Below are positions 1 to 8,495 of a stretch of 64,000 nt of DNA, one piece after another (position 1 is the first letter of the stretch; each line of letters opens with the position of its first letter). The position numbers were made by a program, and so were the translations under genes. The notes under the pieces were generated by a model. That model saw only the letters and a program-made list of their open reading frames with translations, did no database searches and was not told where the DNA came from. The DNA comes from Comamonas resistens (lineage in GTDB: Bacteria; Pseudomonadota; Gammaproteobacteria; Burkholderiales; Burkholderiaceae_C): positions 2,418,001-2,482,000 of the forward strand of contig NZ_CP125947.1 of the NCBI RefSeq assembly GCF_030064165.1. The letters run 5' to 3'.

Positions 1-1
1 G

Positions 2-1615
2 CTGGCACTGGGCATGCTGACCATGCTGCGCAACGCGCTTGATGAGCGCGCACGCTGGCGCGGCGAGCGCTGGGAGCTGCACCAGATTCCGCAGGAAGAT
101 GCGGCCACCTACACCATGATCTGCAAGGCCGATACCGTGGGCACCTTCCAGATCGAGAGCCGAGCCCAGATGAGCATGCTGCCGCGCCTGCAGCCACGCA
201 CTTTCTATGACCTGGTGGTGGAAGTCGCCATCGTGCGGCCCGGGCCGATTCAGGGCGGCATGGTCCATCCCTATCTGCTGGCGCGCGAGCGTCAGCGCAG
301 GGGGATGACCTTGAAGCTGGAGAAGCCTGACCTGGAAAAAGCGCTCAAGCGGACTCTGGGCGTGCCTATTTTCCAGGAGCAGGTCATGCAGATTGCCATT
401 GAGGCCGGTGGCTTTTCAGCGGGCCGTGCCGATGAGTTGCGCCGCTCCATGGCCGCATGGAAGCGCAAAGGCGGCGTGCATCGTTTCAAGGATGAGCTGA
501 TCGATGGAATGATCGCCAACAAATACAGCGCCGAGTTTGCCAATGCCATCTTTCAGCAGATGCTGGGCTTTGGCGAATATGGCTTCCCCGAAAGTCATGC
601 CTACAGCTTTGCGCTGCTGGCCTATGCCAGCGCCTGGCTCAAGCGCCATGAGCCGGCGATCTTTCTGCAGGCCTTGCTCAACGCCCAGCCCATGGGCTTT
701 TATGCACCGTCTCAACTGGTGCAGGATGCGCGCCGCCATGGTGTGCGCGTGTTGCCCGTCGATGTCTGCCATAGCCACTGGCATTGCACGCTCGAAGAGC
801 CGCTGGCCCCCGTACGCGGTGTGGCGCAATCCCAGCCTGCGGTGCGCCTGGGCCTGAACCGGGTGGCGCAGCTGGGCAAGGCTGCAGCGCTGCGCATTCA
901 GGAGCAAGCGGCGCAGGCCCCATGGGCGGATGTGGCCGATCTGGCCATCAGGGCGCAGCTCGATCAGTCGCAGATGCAGGCCCTGGCCGCTGCCGATGCG
1001 CTGCGCAGCCTGGCAGGTCACCGACGTCAGCAGATGTGGGATGCCGCTGCGCAGGCACGCTTGCCGCCGCTGTTTGCCCAGGCGCCCATTCATGAGCCGC
1101 AACTGGAGCTGCCTGCGGCCAAGGAGGGTGAGGAAATCATGTTTGACTACGCGGCCACGGGCCTGAGTCTGCGCCGCCACCCGCTGGCGCTGCTGCGCGA
1201 AAAGCTGGTGCGCCATGGCATAGGCACGGCGGCTCAGTTGCGCCAGATGCTGCCCGGCCAGAAAGTGCGCGCCTGCGGTATCGTCACCGTGCGCCAGCGC
1301 CCGCCCACGGCTGGGGGCACGCTGTTCATCACGCTGGAGGATGAAACCGGCGTCATCAATCTGGTGGTCTGGAGCAAGACTTTCGAGCGTTACCAACCCG
1401 CGCTGCTGCAGTCACGCCTGCTGGCCGTGGAGGGCGTGTGGCAGCGCAGCAGCGCGCCGCAGCTGCAGGAAGATGAATTGGAGCCAAAACAGCTCCAAAC
1501 CAAGGTGGGAGAAGCGCCAGCTGCTCATCATTTGGTAGTCATGCGGGCCAAGAACATGACGCACTGGCTGGGCCGCTTTGCGCAAGTGGGCCTGAGCAGC
1601 CGCGACTTTCATTGA
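2..1615 (+). CDS. dnaE2: Error-prone DNA polymerase DnaE2 (ImuC), 3' part only
   Basis: The reading frame is open at the left edge of the window, so the N-terminal half (PHP domain and most of the palm) is missing; about 537 residues are seen. The visible part begins with the LALGMLTML segment and runs through the C-family polymerase core (TVGTFQIESRAQMSMLPRLQP, VRPGPIQGG, FGFGEYGFPESHAYSFALLAY-like segment) and ends with an OB-fold (residues about 415-460, GTLFITLEDETGVINLVVW). DnaE2 is the translesion polymerase that works with ImuA and ImuB in SOS mutagenesis; those genes would be expected just upstream, outside the window. The short C-terminus and lack of a tau-binding tail argue for DnaE2 and against replicative DnaE1. 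Confidence 0.93.
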   Translation: MALGMLTMLRNALDERARWRGERWELHQIPQEDAATYTMICKADTVGTFQIESRAQMSMLPRLQPRTFYDLVVEVAIVRPGPIQGGMVHPYLLARERQRRGMTLKLEKPDLEKALKRTLGVPIFQEQVMQIAIEAGGFSAGRADELRRSMAAWKRKGGVHRFKDELIDGMIANKYSAEFANAIFQQMLGFGEYGFPESHAYSFALLAYASAWLKRHEPAIFLQALLNAQPMGFYAPSQLVQDARRHGVRVLPVDVCHSHWHCTLEEPLAPVRGVAQSQPAVRLGLNRVAQLGKAAALRIQEQAAQAPWADVADLAIRAQLDQSQMQALAAADALRSLAGHRRQQMWDAAAQARLPPLFAQAPIHEPQLELPAAKEGEEIMFDYAATGLSLRRHPLALLREKLVRHGIGTAAQLRQMLPGQKVRACGIVTVRQRPPTAGGTLFITLEDETGVINLVVWSKTFERYQPALLQSRLLAVEGVWQRSSAPQLQEDELEPKQLQTKVGEAPAAHHLVVMRAKNMTHWLGRFAQVGLSSRDFH

Positions 1616-1661
1616 ATTGCTGAGGTCATGTGTGAAGTGGCTGCGCCTTGCGTGGGCGGGC

Positions 1662-3917
1662 TCACTTTGCATGTATCTGCGCCAGCAACTGCTGGCAGTT
1701 CACATCGTCGTCGGCCGCAGGCACGGTCAGCGGCACCAGCGCCAGGGCCACGGGGGCCAGTGCGGCTGCGGCCACTGCCGCGCCGGCGCGGGCAAACAGC
1801 GGTCCCGGCTCCAACCCCACATCGGGCTTGGCAAAGCTGCCGCGTACATACAGCGGCGTGCGCAGCGAGAAGAATTTCCATTTGAGCGACTCGGGCACGA
1901 TGCGCAGATCCAGTTGCTCCTGCGTCAGATTGATTTGGCCAGTGGCTTGCACAATGGCCTCGGTCGTGGCCAGCTTGGCCATGCGGGGGCGGGCCAGACC
2001 TTTTTCCACATTGAAATCGGCCACGGCGCAGCGCAGCTGCACTTCCTTGTCGATGCCAAACAGCTTGGAGACGATGATGGAGCCGACATTGAGCCCCGCC
2101 ATGTCCAGCAGCCGTGAGCTGAAAGTGCCGTCGCGCACGAACAGGCGCACCGAACCATTGCCCGTGCCCAGCCATTGCGCCAGCGACTGGCCCTGGCCCT
2201 TGAGGGAAACCGCTCCATCCAGACGCCCCAGGCTTTTTTGCATCTGCTCGACCTTGGGGAAGAGGGCCGAGAGCTTGAGCGCCTGCACCTGCCCCTTGAT
2301 CTGCGCGGCCACGGGTTTGGCATGGCTGTCTATGGCGGCGTCGAAGTTCAGGGCGCCCTGGGCAAAGCCGAACTTGAGGGGCGAGAGTGTGAGCCTGCCG
2401 TTGTCCATCAGTGCATGCAGGCTCAGGTTCTGCAGCGGCAAGGCCTGGGGACGGATGATATGGCCGCTGTCATAGCGCAGGTCTAGATCCATCTTGTCCC
2501 AGTTGACGGTCTCGAACTGGATTTGTGGCAGCACCTTGCCATTGACGGGCTTGGGTGCGGCTTCGCTGCCTGAAGGTGCAGCGCCTATGACAGGGCCCAG
2601 GTCGACCAGGCGCAGCTGTTGGGAACGCATCTGTCCGCTGAGCTTGGGGCGAGGCTGGCCCGAGCTGTAGTGCAGGTCGCCGCTGAGGTCGCTTTCCCCG
2701 ACCTTGCCTTGGAACTTCTCATAGTCCCAGGTGGCCTTGCCCGGCTGCAGGCTGCCGATCAGATGGCCGCTGGTCTCGAACGGCGGTGTGGCGGGCAGCA
2801 GCAGGCCTGTCAGACCGAACAGATCGGCCATGCTTTTGCCACGCAGGTGCACCTGAAAATCCAGCCCGTCCAGCGTCTTAGGATTGTCCAGAAAGCCCTC
2901 GGCAAATGCTTGCAGCTGGCCTGCCTTGGCACTGATGCGCAGCGGAAAATGCAGCTTGTCCTGGCGCAGATCCAGTGCAGGGCCTGCCAGACCCTGGGCC
3001 TGAATCTGTGCCTGGGTCTTGCCCTGGTGGATATAGCCGCTGAGACCGAAGCGGATGCCATAGCGGGAGCCATGGGGCTGATCCTTGCTTACCGGCCTGC
3101 GCAGGCTGTCCACACGGGCGCGTACCGCCATGTTCCTGATGCCGTCGGACCAGCCCAGCACGCCATCGCTGATGCGCAACTGGCCGATGTCGAAGCTCCA
3201 GCGCGGGCCGGCATTGTTTGGGGTCTTGAAGCTCCAGTTGTTGTCGCCGCTCTGGCTGCGGGCCAGCACGATGTCCGGGCCTTGCAACTGCAGGCTGTCC
3301 AGCTGCACATGCCGGGCCAGCAGCGGCCACAGGCGCAGGCTGGCGGTTGCACGCGCCGCCGTGACCATGGTGCCGGCGGTGCGCGGTGGCGGCTGACTGG
3401 GTGCATCGGCAATCGCGTCGTCGCTGTCCTCTGCCTCTTTTTCCTGATTACCGCTCCCGGCGGCTGCGGCTTTGGACTTGCCGGCAGCATGCCGGGGCAG
3501 GCGGCCTGTATTGAGTTCCTTGGGGACGGCAGGCAAGGCAGGGTGTTCGGCGCTGCCTTTGCCGGGTGCTTCTTCTATGCTCCAGCCAGAGGGCTGGCTC
3601 AGCGACAGATCGTTGGCCTCGATCACCACGCCTGGAATCCAGTGTTGCCAGCCCGTGTCCAGCGGCTGCGGCCAGGTCCAGCTCACCTGCAGATCGCCAT
3701 TGATCGCGAAATCGCGCCCCGTGGCGTTGCTGACGGTTTCGTTGATCCAGGGCTTGAGCCGATTCCAGTCCATGAAGGCAATGAGGGCGACGACGACCAG
3801 CAGCATGGCCAGCCAGGCGCCGATCGCAATCAGCAGCCAGCGCAACCAGCGCTGGCGCGGGGTAGAGAAGGCAGGGGGCGGGTTTGGGGCACGAACAGGT
3901 GCAGCAGTGTCAACCAT
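1662..3917 (-). CDS. AsmA family protein
   Basis: Large inner-membrane-anchored periplasmic protein of the AsmA family, which is linked to outer-membrane biogenesis and lipid traffic. One N-terminal membrane segment (WLRWLLIAIGAWLAMLLVVVALIAF) is followed by the family signature INGDLQVSW and a long beta-rich periplasmic body; the C-terminal AsmA region (NGSVRLFVRDGTFSSRLLD, ATGQINLTQEQLDLRI, PLYVRGSFAKPDVGLEPG) is typical. The start is uncertain: ATGs at 3941, 3923 and 3917 are in frame; I chose 3917 because AAGGA sits 9 bases upstream of it. Convergent with dnaE2, with only 46 bases between the stops. A low-complexity stretch rich in E, D and S follows about 90 residues after the membrane segment. 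Confidence 0.85.
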   Translation of the reverse strand: MVDTAAPVRAPNPPPAFSTPRQRWLRWLLIAIGAWLAMLLVVVALIAFMDWNRLKPWINETVSNATGRDFAINGDLQVSWTWPQPLDTGWQHWIPGVVIEANDLSLSQPSGWSIEEAPGKGSAEHPALPAVPKELNTGRLPRHAAGKSKAAAAGSGNQEKEAEDSDDAIADAPSQPPPRTAGTMVTAARATASLRLWPLLARHVQLDSLQLQGPDIVLARSQSGDNNWSFKTPNNAGPRWSFDIGQLRISDGVLGWSDGIRNMAVRARVDSLRRPVSKDQPHGSRYGIRFGLSGYIHQGKTQAQIQAQGLAGPALDLRQDKLHFPLRISAKAGQLQAFAEGFLDNPKTLDGLDFQVHLRGKSMADLFGLTGLLLPATPPFETSGHLIGSLQPGKATWDYEKFQGKVGESDLSGDLHYSSGQPRPKLSGQMRSQQLRLVDLGPVIGAAPSGSEAAPKPVNGKVLPQIQFETVNWDKMDLDLRYDSGHIIRPQALPLQNLSLHALMDNGRLTLSPLKFGFAQGALNFDAAIDSHAKPVAAQIKGQVQALKLSALFPKVEQMQKSLGRLDGAVSLKGQGQSLAQWLGTGNGSVRLFVRDGTFSSRLLDMAGLNVGSIIVSKLFGIDKEVQLRCAVADFNVEKGLARPRMAKLATTEAIVQATGQINLTQEQLDLRIVPESLKWKFFSLRTPLYVRGSFAKPDVGLEPGPLFARAGAAVAAAALAPVALALVPLTVPAADDDVNCQQLLAQIHAK

Positions 3918-4014
3918 GGGCATCAGTCCTTGTTCATGCATGCTAGCGCGGGCCGGGCGGCAGGCTGCGTCATCCAAGGCCGACGATGTACTATCGCCAA
4001 TCTGCTATTAACTC

Positions 4015-4053
4015 AATAGCTGCATGCGCTTTATACACAGGCGCTTGAGGCAG
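4015..4053. repeat. Dispersed AGCTGCT/GCGCTTG palindromic element
   Basis: AATAGCTGCATGCGCT and a second GCGCTTGAGGCAG arm separated by about ten bases. It is one member of the family of intergenic elements described under findings. It lies between the AsmA gene and the SUKH-like gene. Confidence 0.5.
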
Positions 4054-4068
4054 AAAATACTCGAATTC

Positions 4069-4533
4069 TCAGATAGCGTAGGGATAGCGCTGGCTCAGCC
4101 CCGGGCTGATCTGCTCCATCAAGGCATTGAGTGGTGCGGCAAGTGCCTCTTCGTCAAGTTCGTCGGCAAGCGTTTCCCACTGGCGCATCAGATCGGCCAA
4201 TTGCAGCCATTGGCCAAAGTCCAGCGCCATGGGCTGAACGACCGCATCCGGGCCTGCGGCGTGATCGAGAAAGCCTATGCCTTGCTGCCCATCCAGCGAC
4301 ATCAGCCAGGCATCGCCCGTGCCGGATGCTGCGAATATCCACCAGTTCTGCCCCAGTTGCGCCAGCGGTACGTCGCGGCCCCGAAGTTCGCTCAGTGCTT
4401 GCCGGGCATCGAGAAACACGCAGTCGCCAGAGATTTCCCGGGCCGGCCAGCGGTGTCCTGGTTGCAGCTGTGCAATATCGGTGGCTCCGAACAGTTCCTG
4501 GGCAATGGTGTGAGGGCTTCGCAGTGAGAGCAT
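4069..4533 (-). CDS. SMI1/KNR4 (SUKH)-like small protein
   Basis: A 154-residue soluble acidic protein without signal peptide. Its layout of an N-terminal helical part (HTIAQELFGATDIAQLQPG), a central strand pair with hydrophobic/aromatic residues (LAQLGQNWWIFAASGTGDAWLMSLD) and an acidic helical end resembles SUKH-superfamily proteins, some of which act as immunity proteins against contact-dependent toxins. No toxin gene is nearby, so an immunity role is not supported by context. The fold assignment is inference from pattern only and the function should be treated as unknown. The ATG at 4533 is the only reasonable start. Confidence 0.65.
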   Translation of the reverse strand: MLSLRSPHTIAQELFGATDIAQLQPGHRWPAREISGDCVFLDARQALSELRGRDVPLAQLGQNWWIFAASGTGDAWLMSLDGQQGIGFLDHAAGPDAVVQPMALDFGQWLQLADLMRQWETLADELDEEALAAPLNALMEQISPGLSQRYPYAI

Positions 4534-4715
4534 GAACAGTCCATGGAAAAAACATCAGGCCGTGACGGCCTGGACATGATGGTGCCTCAATCTGCATGGC
4601 CTGCGGTCATGTTTGCCCGTGAGTTTGCAGAGCGAGCAGAAAAAAACGCAAGCCATGCTCTCCGCCCTGGGGCGGTGCTGATGAGGGGCGTCGTCAGACA
4701 CTAGAATTTCGCGCC

Positions 4716-5636
4716 ATGCACAACTCCCACGATCCCAAGGTCCTGCCCGTACGCGATGGCGTCAGCCCCAGTTGCGTGGTGCTGCCCAGTCAGGGCCAGG
4801 GTTTGCTGATCGACTTTCTCTGCGAGCGCCTGCCAGCCGTTGGCCGTGATGACTGGATGCGGCGCATGGTCGCAGGAGAGGTGGTCAGCGAGCAGGGGCA
4901 CAAGGCAGGGCCGCATGCGCTGTTCACGCCGGGGCTGCGCTATTACTACTACCGCGAACTGGCAGCGGAGCCGGCCATCCCTTTCGAGGCCGAAGTCATC
5001 TACCGCGACGAGCATCTGCTGGTGGCCGACAAGCCGCATTTTCTGCCCGTGGTGCCTGCGGGCCAGTACTTGCAGAACACGCTGCTGGTGCGGCTCAAGC
5101 GTGAGTTCGATCTGCCCGAGCTCTCGCCCATTCATCGCATAGACCGCGATACGGCGGGGCTGGTGGTGTTTTCGGTGCAGCGTGCCACGCGGGGCATTTA
5201 CCAGGGGCTGTTTCGGGACAGGGCGATTCACAAGGTCTACGAAGCCGTGGCGCCGTATCGCGCCGATCTGGCGTTTCCGCGCGAGCACGCCAGCCGCATG
5301 GAGGAAAGCGGGCATTTCTTTCGCATGCACGAAGTGGCGGGAGTGCCCAACAGCCGCACGGCCATGGAGATCATCGAGCACAACCGGCAGTGGGCGCGCT
5401 ACCGGCTGCTGCCGGTGTCGGGCAAGCGCCATCAACTGAGGGTGCATATGGCGGCTCTGGGCCTGCCGCTCAAGGGCGATGCCTTTTACCCCGTGGTCAA
5501 CGATCCGGAGCCTGGCGACTATTCCAATCCGCTGCAGCTGCTGGCGCGCAGCCTGGCTTTTGACGATCCGCTGACCGGCCTGCCGCGCGAGTTCATCAGC
5601 CGACGCAGCCTGCAAGCACTGCCAGTCAGCGCATAG
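4716..5636 (+). CDS. RluA-family RNA pseudouridine synthase
   Basis: Protein of 306 residues with the RluA/RsuA catalytic motif HRIDRDTAGLVVFS around residue 140; the aspartate in HRIDRDT is the catalytic nucleophile of the family. Conserved later blocks are present (HKVYEAV, SRTAMEIIEHN, RYRLLPVSGKRHQLRVHMAALGLPLKGDAFYP). It has no separate S4 domain; the N-terminal 80 residues (LLIDFLCERLPAVGRDDWMRRMVAGEVV) only partly resemble one. It isomerises uridine to pseudouridine in rRNA or tRNA; which site cannot be told from sequence. Single gene, transcribed toward the efflux operon regulator. Confidence 0.9.
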   Translation: MHNSHDPKVLPVRDGVSPSCVVLPSQGQGLLIDFLCERLPAVGRDDWMRRMVAGEVVSEQGHKAGPHALFTPGLRYYYYRELAAEPAIPFEAEVIYRDEHLLVADKPHFLPVVPAGQYLQNTLLVRLKREFDLPELSPIHRIDRDTAGLVVFSVQRATRGIYQGLFRDRAIHKVYEAVAPYRADLAFPREHASRMEESGHFFRMHEVAGVPNSRTAMEIIEHNRQWARYRLLPVSGKRHQLRVHMAALGLPLKGDAFYPVVNDPEPGDYSNPLQLLARSLAFDDPLTGLPREFISRRSLQALPVSA

Positions 5637-5685
5637 CTGTTTTTGACGACCCTGTCTGACAAAGGGGGAAGGCATGCAGCGATGT

Positions 5686-5709
5686 TTATCGGACAAATTT
5701 GTCCGATAA
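5686..5709. promoter_or_regulatory. Perfect 24-bp palindromic operator of the efflux operon
   Basis: The two halves TTATCGGACAAA and TTTGTCCGATAA are exact reverse complements with no spacer. The palindrome ends 7 bases before the ATG of the TetR gene, so it must overlap the promoter or the transcription start. TetR-family repressors commonly bind such sites next to their own gene; this is the likely autoregulatory operator controlling the whole tetR-MFS-hlyD-OMF unit. Confidence 0.8.
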
Positions 5710-5716
5710 TTGCGCC

Positions 5717-6265
5717 ATGTCCACCCCACGCCCCTCATCCGTTGAACGCCGCGCCCAGTTGCTGGATGCGGCCGATGCCGTTTTTGCCGAACATGGGGTA
5801 ACGGCGCCGCTGGACCTGATCGTCGAGCGGGCCCAGGTCGGTCGCGCCACGCTGTATCGGCAGTTCCCCGACCGCAGGGCCATCATGCTGGCCCTGCTGG
5901 AGCGTTCGGTGGAAAAAACCCGTGCAGCGGCCGCTGCCTGGCATGACGACGACGAGGCCTTCTTCAAGCTGCTGACCATGGTGGCGGAACGCATTGCCTT
6001 CTCAGCCACGCTGGTGGATTACTGGCGCACGGTGGATAGGGGCGATGAAGAAATCCGCCATGCGCGCCAGCAGATGTGGCAGGTCTTCGAAGAGCCCATG
6101 AAACGTGCCATGGCCAAGGGCCTGTGCAAGGAGGTGCTCAATGCCAAGGACCTGTCCCTGGTCTTTGGCATGCTGGGCGGTGCGCTGCGCGGTGAAACGC
6201 CCGCACAGCGCAAGCAACTGGCACGTCGCGCCCTGCAAATCATTCTGGATGGAATCAAGGCCTGA
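5717..6265 (+). CDS. TetR/AcrR family repressor of the efflux operon
   Basis: Protein of 182 residues with an N-terminal TetR helix-turn-helix (RRAQLLDAADAVFAEHG, then LIVERAQVGRATLYRQFPDRRAIMLAL) and a helical ligand-binding C-terminal part. I start it at ATG 5717; an in-frame TTG at 5699 lies inside the palindromic operator and is unlikely. There is no clear ribosome-binding site before 5717 because the operator occupies that space. It is the first gene of an operon with the MFS pump only 6 bases downstream, so it probably represses its own unit and is released by a pump substrate. Confidence 0.9.
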   Translation: MSTPRPSSVERRAQLLDAADAVFAEHGVTAPLDLIVERAQVGRATLYRQFPDRRAIMLALLERSVEKTRAAAAAWHDDDEAFFKLLTMVAERIAFSATLVDYWRTVDRGDEEIRHARQQMWQVFEEPMKRAMAKGLCKEVLNAKDLSLVFGMLGGALRGETPAQRKQLARRALQIILDGIKA

Positions 6266-6271
6266 GGATCT

Positions 6272-8464
6272 ATGAGCCAAGCTGCAGCACAGGCCCCGGG
6301 GGGCAATGTTCCAAACCCAGGCGCAGCTTCCAGCCCACCCGGCAGTCCAGCCGCAGCAGCGCCGGCTTCTGCCTCCACCCCCGCCATCCCTCAGGGGCCG
6401 GTCATCTTGCTGCGCCGCCCGCCCGACTGGGCCGAGCACGAGAAACCCGCCTTGCCTGGCTCGCCGGCCATGTTGCAGCACGAGTCCTGGGTGCGGGTCT
6501 GCTATGGCTTGATTGCCGTGCTGATCGGCTTGACCGGCGGTCTGGGCAATGCCCTGTTCACCGCCAACCTGCCCACGATTCAGGGGCAGATGGGCCTGAC
6601 ATCGGTAGAGTCTGCCTGGCTGACAGGTGCCTATGTCATGTTCAATATGACGGCCAATCTGCTGGTCTACAAATTCCGCCAGCAGTTCGGCATGCGGCTG
6701 TTTGCCGAGATTGGCCTCGGTGCCTATGCGGCGCTCAGCGTGCTGCATCTGGTGCTGGGCAGCTACCAGAGTCTGATTGGGTTGCGTGCAGCCAGCGGGC
6801 TGGTGGCGGCGACCTGCTCCTCTTTGGGCACCCTGTACATGCTGCAGGCTGCGCCGCGCACCTATGTGCTCAAGATGCTGGTGATAGGTGTGGGCGTGGG
6901 CCAGTTGGCCACGTCGCTGGCCTGGGTGCTGTCGCCCAGCCTGCTCTACAACAGCGAGTGGCACAACCTCTATCTGTTTGAAGCCGGGCTGGCGCTGCTG
7001 TCGTTTGCCGCCGTGGTGCTGCTCAAGCTGCCGCCCGGCCTCTATATCAAGACCTTCGAGAAGCTGGACTTCGTCACCTTCAGCCTCATGGTGCCGGGCC
7101 TGGGTCTGCTGATTGCCGTGCTGGTGCAAGGCTACTCGCGCTGGTGGCTGGATTCGCCCAGCCTGGCCTGGATGCTGGTGGGAGCCATAGCGCTGCTCAG
7201 CATCGCGCTCTATATCGAGCACCACCGTGCCAACCCCATGTTCCACACGCGCTGGTTTGCGCAGATGCCGACCATACGCTTTGTGATCGGGGCCATCCTG
7301 CTGCGCTTTTTGACGGCCGAGCAAAGCTACGGCGTGGTGGGGCTGATGCGCACCCTGGGCATGACCTCCGATCAGATGCAGCCGCTGTTCATGGTGATTC
7401 TGCTTGGAACCCTGATTGGTGTTGCGTTGTCTGCCATCACCTTTGGTGTGCCGCATATGGGCAAACAGATCGTGGCAGCGATTGCGCTGTTTGCGGTGGC
7501 GGCATTTCTCGACCATCACCGCACCAGTGTGGACAGGCCGTCGGACTTTTTCTTCAGCCAGTTTCTGCTGGCCGTGGGGGCCGGCATTTTCATGGGTCCC
7601 TTGATGTTGACAGGCGTGATTCAGGGCTTGAAGTACGGCGCCAACCACATGCTCACGGCCGTGGTCACCATCTCCATGACGCAGGCCATGGGCGGCTTGC
7701 TGGGCTCGGCCTTGCTCAGCACCTATCAGACGCACCGCCAGCAGGTGTACTCGGTGGCGCTGGTTGCGCAGCTGGACCCGACCGACCCCGTGGTGGCGGA
7801 GCGGCTCAAGATACAGAACCAGATCTACGGCAGGGTGACGCCCGACCCTGTCATGCGTGCCAACCAGGGCACGCTGCAGCTGCAGCAGATCGTGCGGCGC
7901 GAAGCCAATGTGCGCGCCTACAACGATGTATTCATGCTGACGGCCGCCATTGCGCTGCTCTACCTGCTGTGGAGTCTGGGCGCATCGGCGCGCGTGCGCC
8001 AGGCTGCAGCCCTGGTGCGGGCGATGACGCGGCAAAGCGGCAATCAGGTGGCAGCGGCTGCCGCGACTGACGGCACGCCCCAGCGTGCGCCAACGGTGGC
8101 GGCCGAGCCCTCGGCGAGCGGTCAGCCTGAGCAGGAGCATGAGAAAGAGCGTGTAACCGTGGTGGTGCAGTCCGGCCAAACCGATGCCTATGGCGATGTG
8201 GAAGAGGGCAGCCAGTCCGACGCTGCCGGGGCACGCCGCACCGTGGTGATCGAAGGCGCGAAGGCGCGCGATCTTTCGGCGGCTGCCAAGGCTGCCGAAG
8301 CGCAGGAGCAGTCCGTGCTGGCCAGCCGCGACCCGCTGCAGGACAACCCACAGGCTTTGGAGCTTGAGGCGGAGCTGGAGCAGGAACTGGAAAAGAAAGC
8401 CCAGCAGGCCGAGTCGGATGCGGAACCAGAGACGCAGACCCGCTCCCGGACACCCAGGCAATGA
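6272..8464 (+). CDS. DHA2-type MFS drug exporter with long C-terminal tail
   Basis: Inner-membrane proton-driven exporter of the EmrB/DHA2 type. After an alanine/proline-rich cytosolic leader of about 70 residues comes YGLIAVLIGLTGGLGNALFTANLPTI followed by the membrane segments of a 14-helix transporter (for example WLTGAYVMFNMTANLLVYKF, FMGPLMLTGVIQGLKYGANH). The membrane part ends near residue 580 (YLLWSLGA). The remaining roughly 150 residues are hydrophilic, rich in E, A and Q, and are not a usual part of the family. Coupled to the TetR gene (GAGG ahead of the ATG) and to hlyD downstream, it would form the pump of a tripartite system. Confidence 0.9.
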   Translation: MSQAAAQAPGGNVPNPGAASSPPGSPAAAAPASASTPAIPQGPVILLRRPPDWAEHEKPALPGSPAMLQHESWVRVCYGLIAVLIGLTGGLGNALFTANLPTIQGQMGLTSVESAWLTGAYVMFNMTANLLVYKFRQQFGMRLFAEIGLGAYAALSVLHLVLGSYQSLIGLRAASGLVAATCSSLGTLYMLQAAPRTYVLKMLVIGVGVGQLATSLAWVLSPSLLYNSEWHNLYLFEAGLALLSFAAVVLLKLPPGLYIKTFEKLDFVTFSLMVPGLGLLIAVLVQGYSRWWLDSPSLAWMLVGAIALLSIALYIEHHRANPMFHTRWFAQMPTIRFVIGAILLRFLTAEQSYGVVGLMRTLGMTSDQMQPLFMVILLGTLIGVALSAITFGVPHMGKQIVAAIALFAVAAFLDHHRTSVDRPSDFFFSQFLLAVGAGIFMGPLMLTGVIQGLKYGANHMLTAVVTISMTQAMGGLLGSALLSTYQTHRQQVYSVALVAQLDPTDPVVAERLKIQNQIYGRVTPDPVMRANQGTLQLQQIVRREANVRAYNDVFMLTAAIALLYLLWSLGASARVRQAAALVRAMTRQSGNQVAAAAATDGTPQRAPTVAAEPSASGQPEQEHEKERVTVVVQSGQTDAYGDVEEGSQSDAAGARRTVVIEGAKARDLSAAAKAAEAQEQSVLASRDPLQDNPQALELEAELEQELEKKAQQAESDAEPETQTRSRTPRQ

Positions 8465-8495
8465 ACTCAAAACAGATAACAGCAAGAGATTGAGC

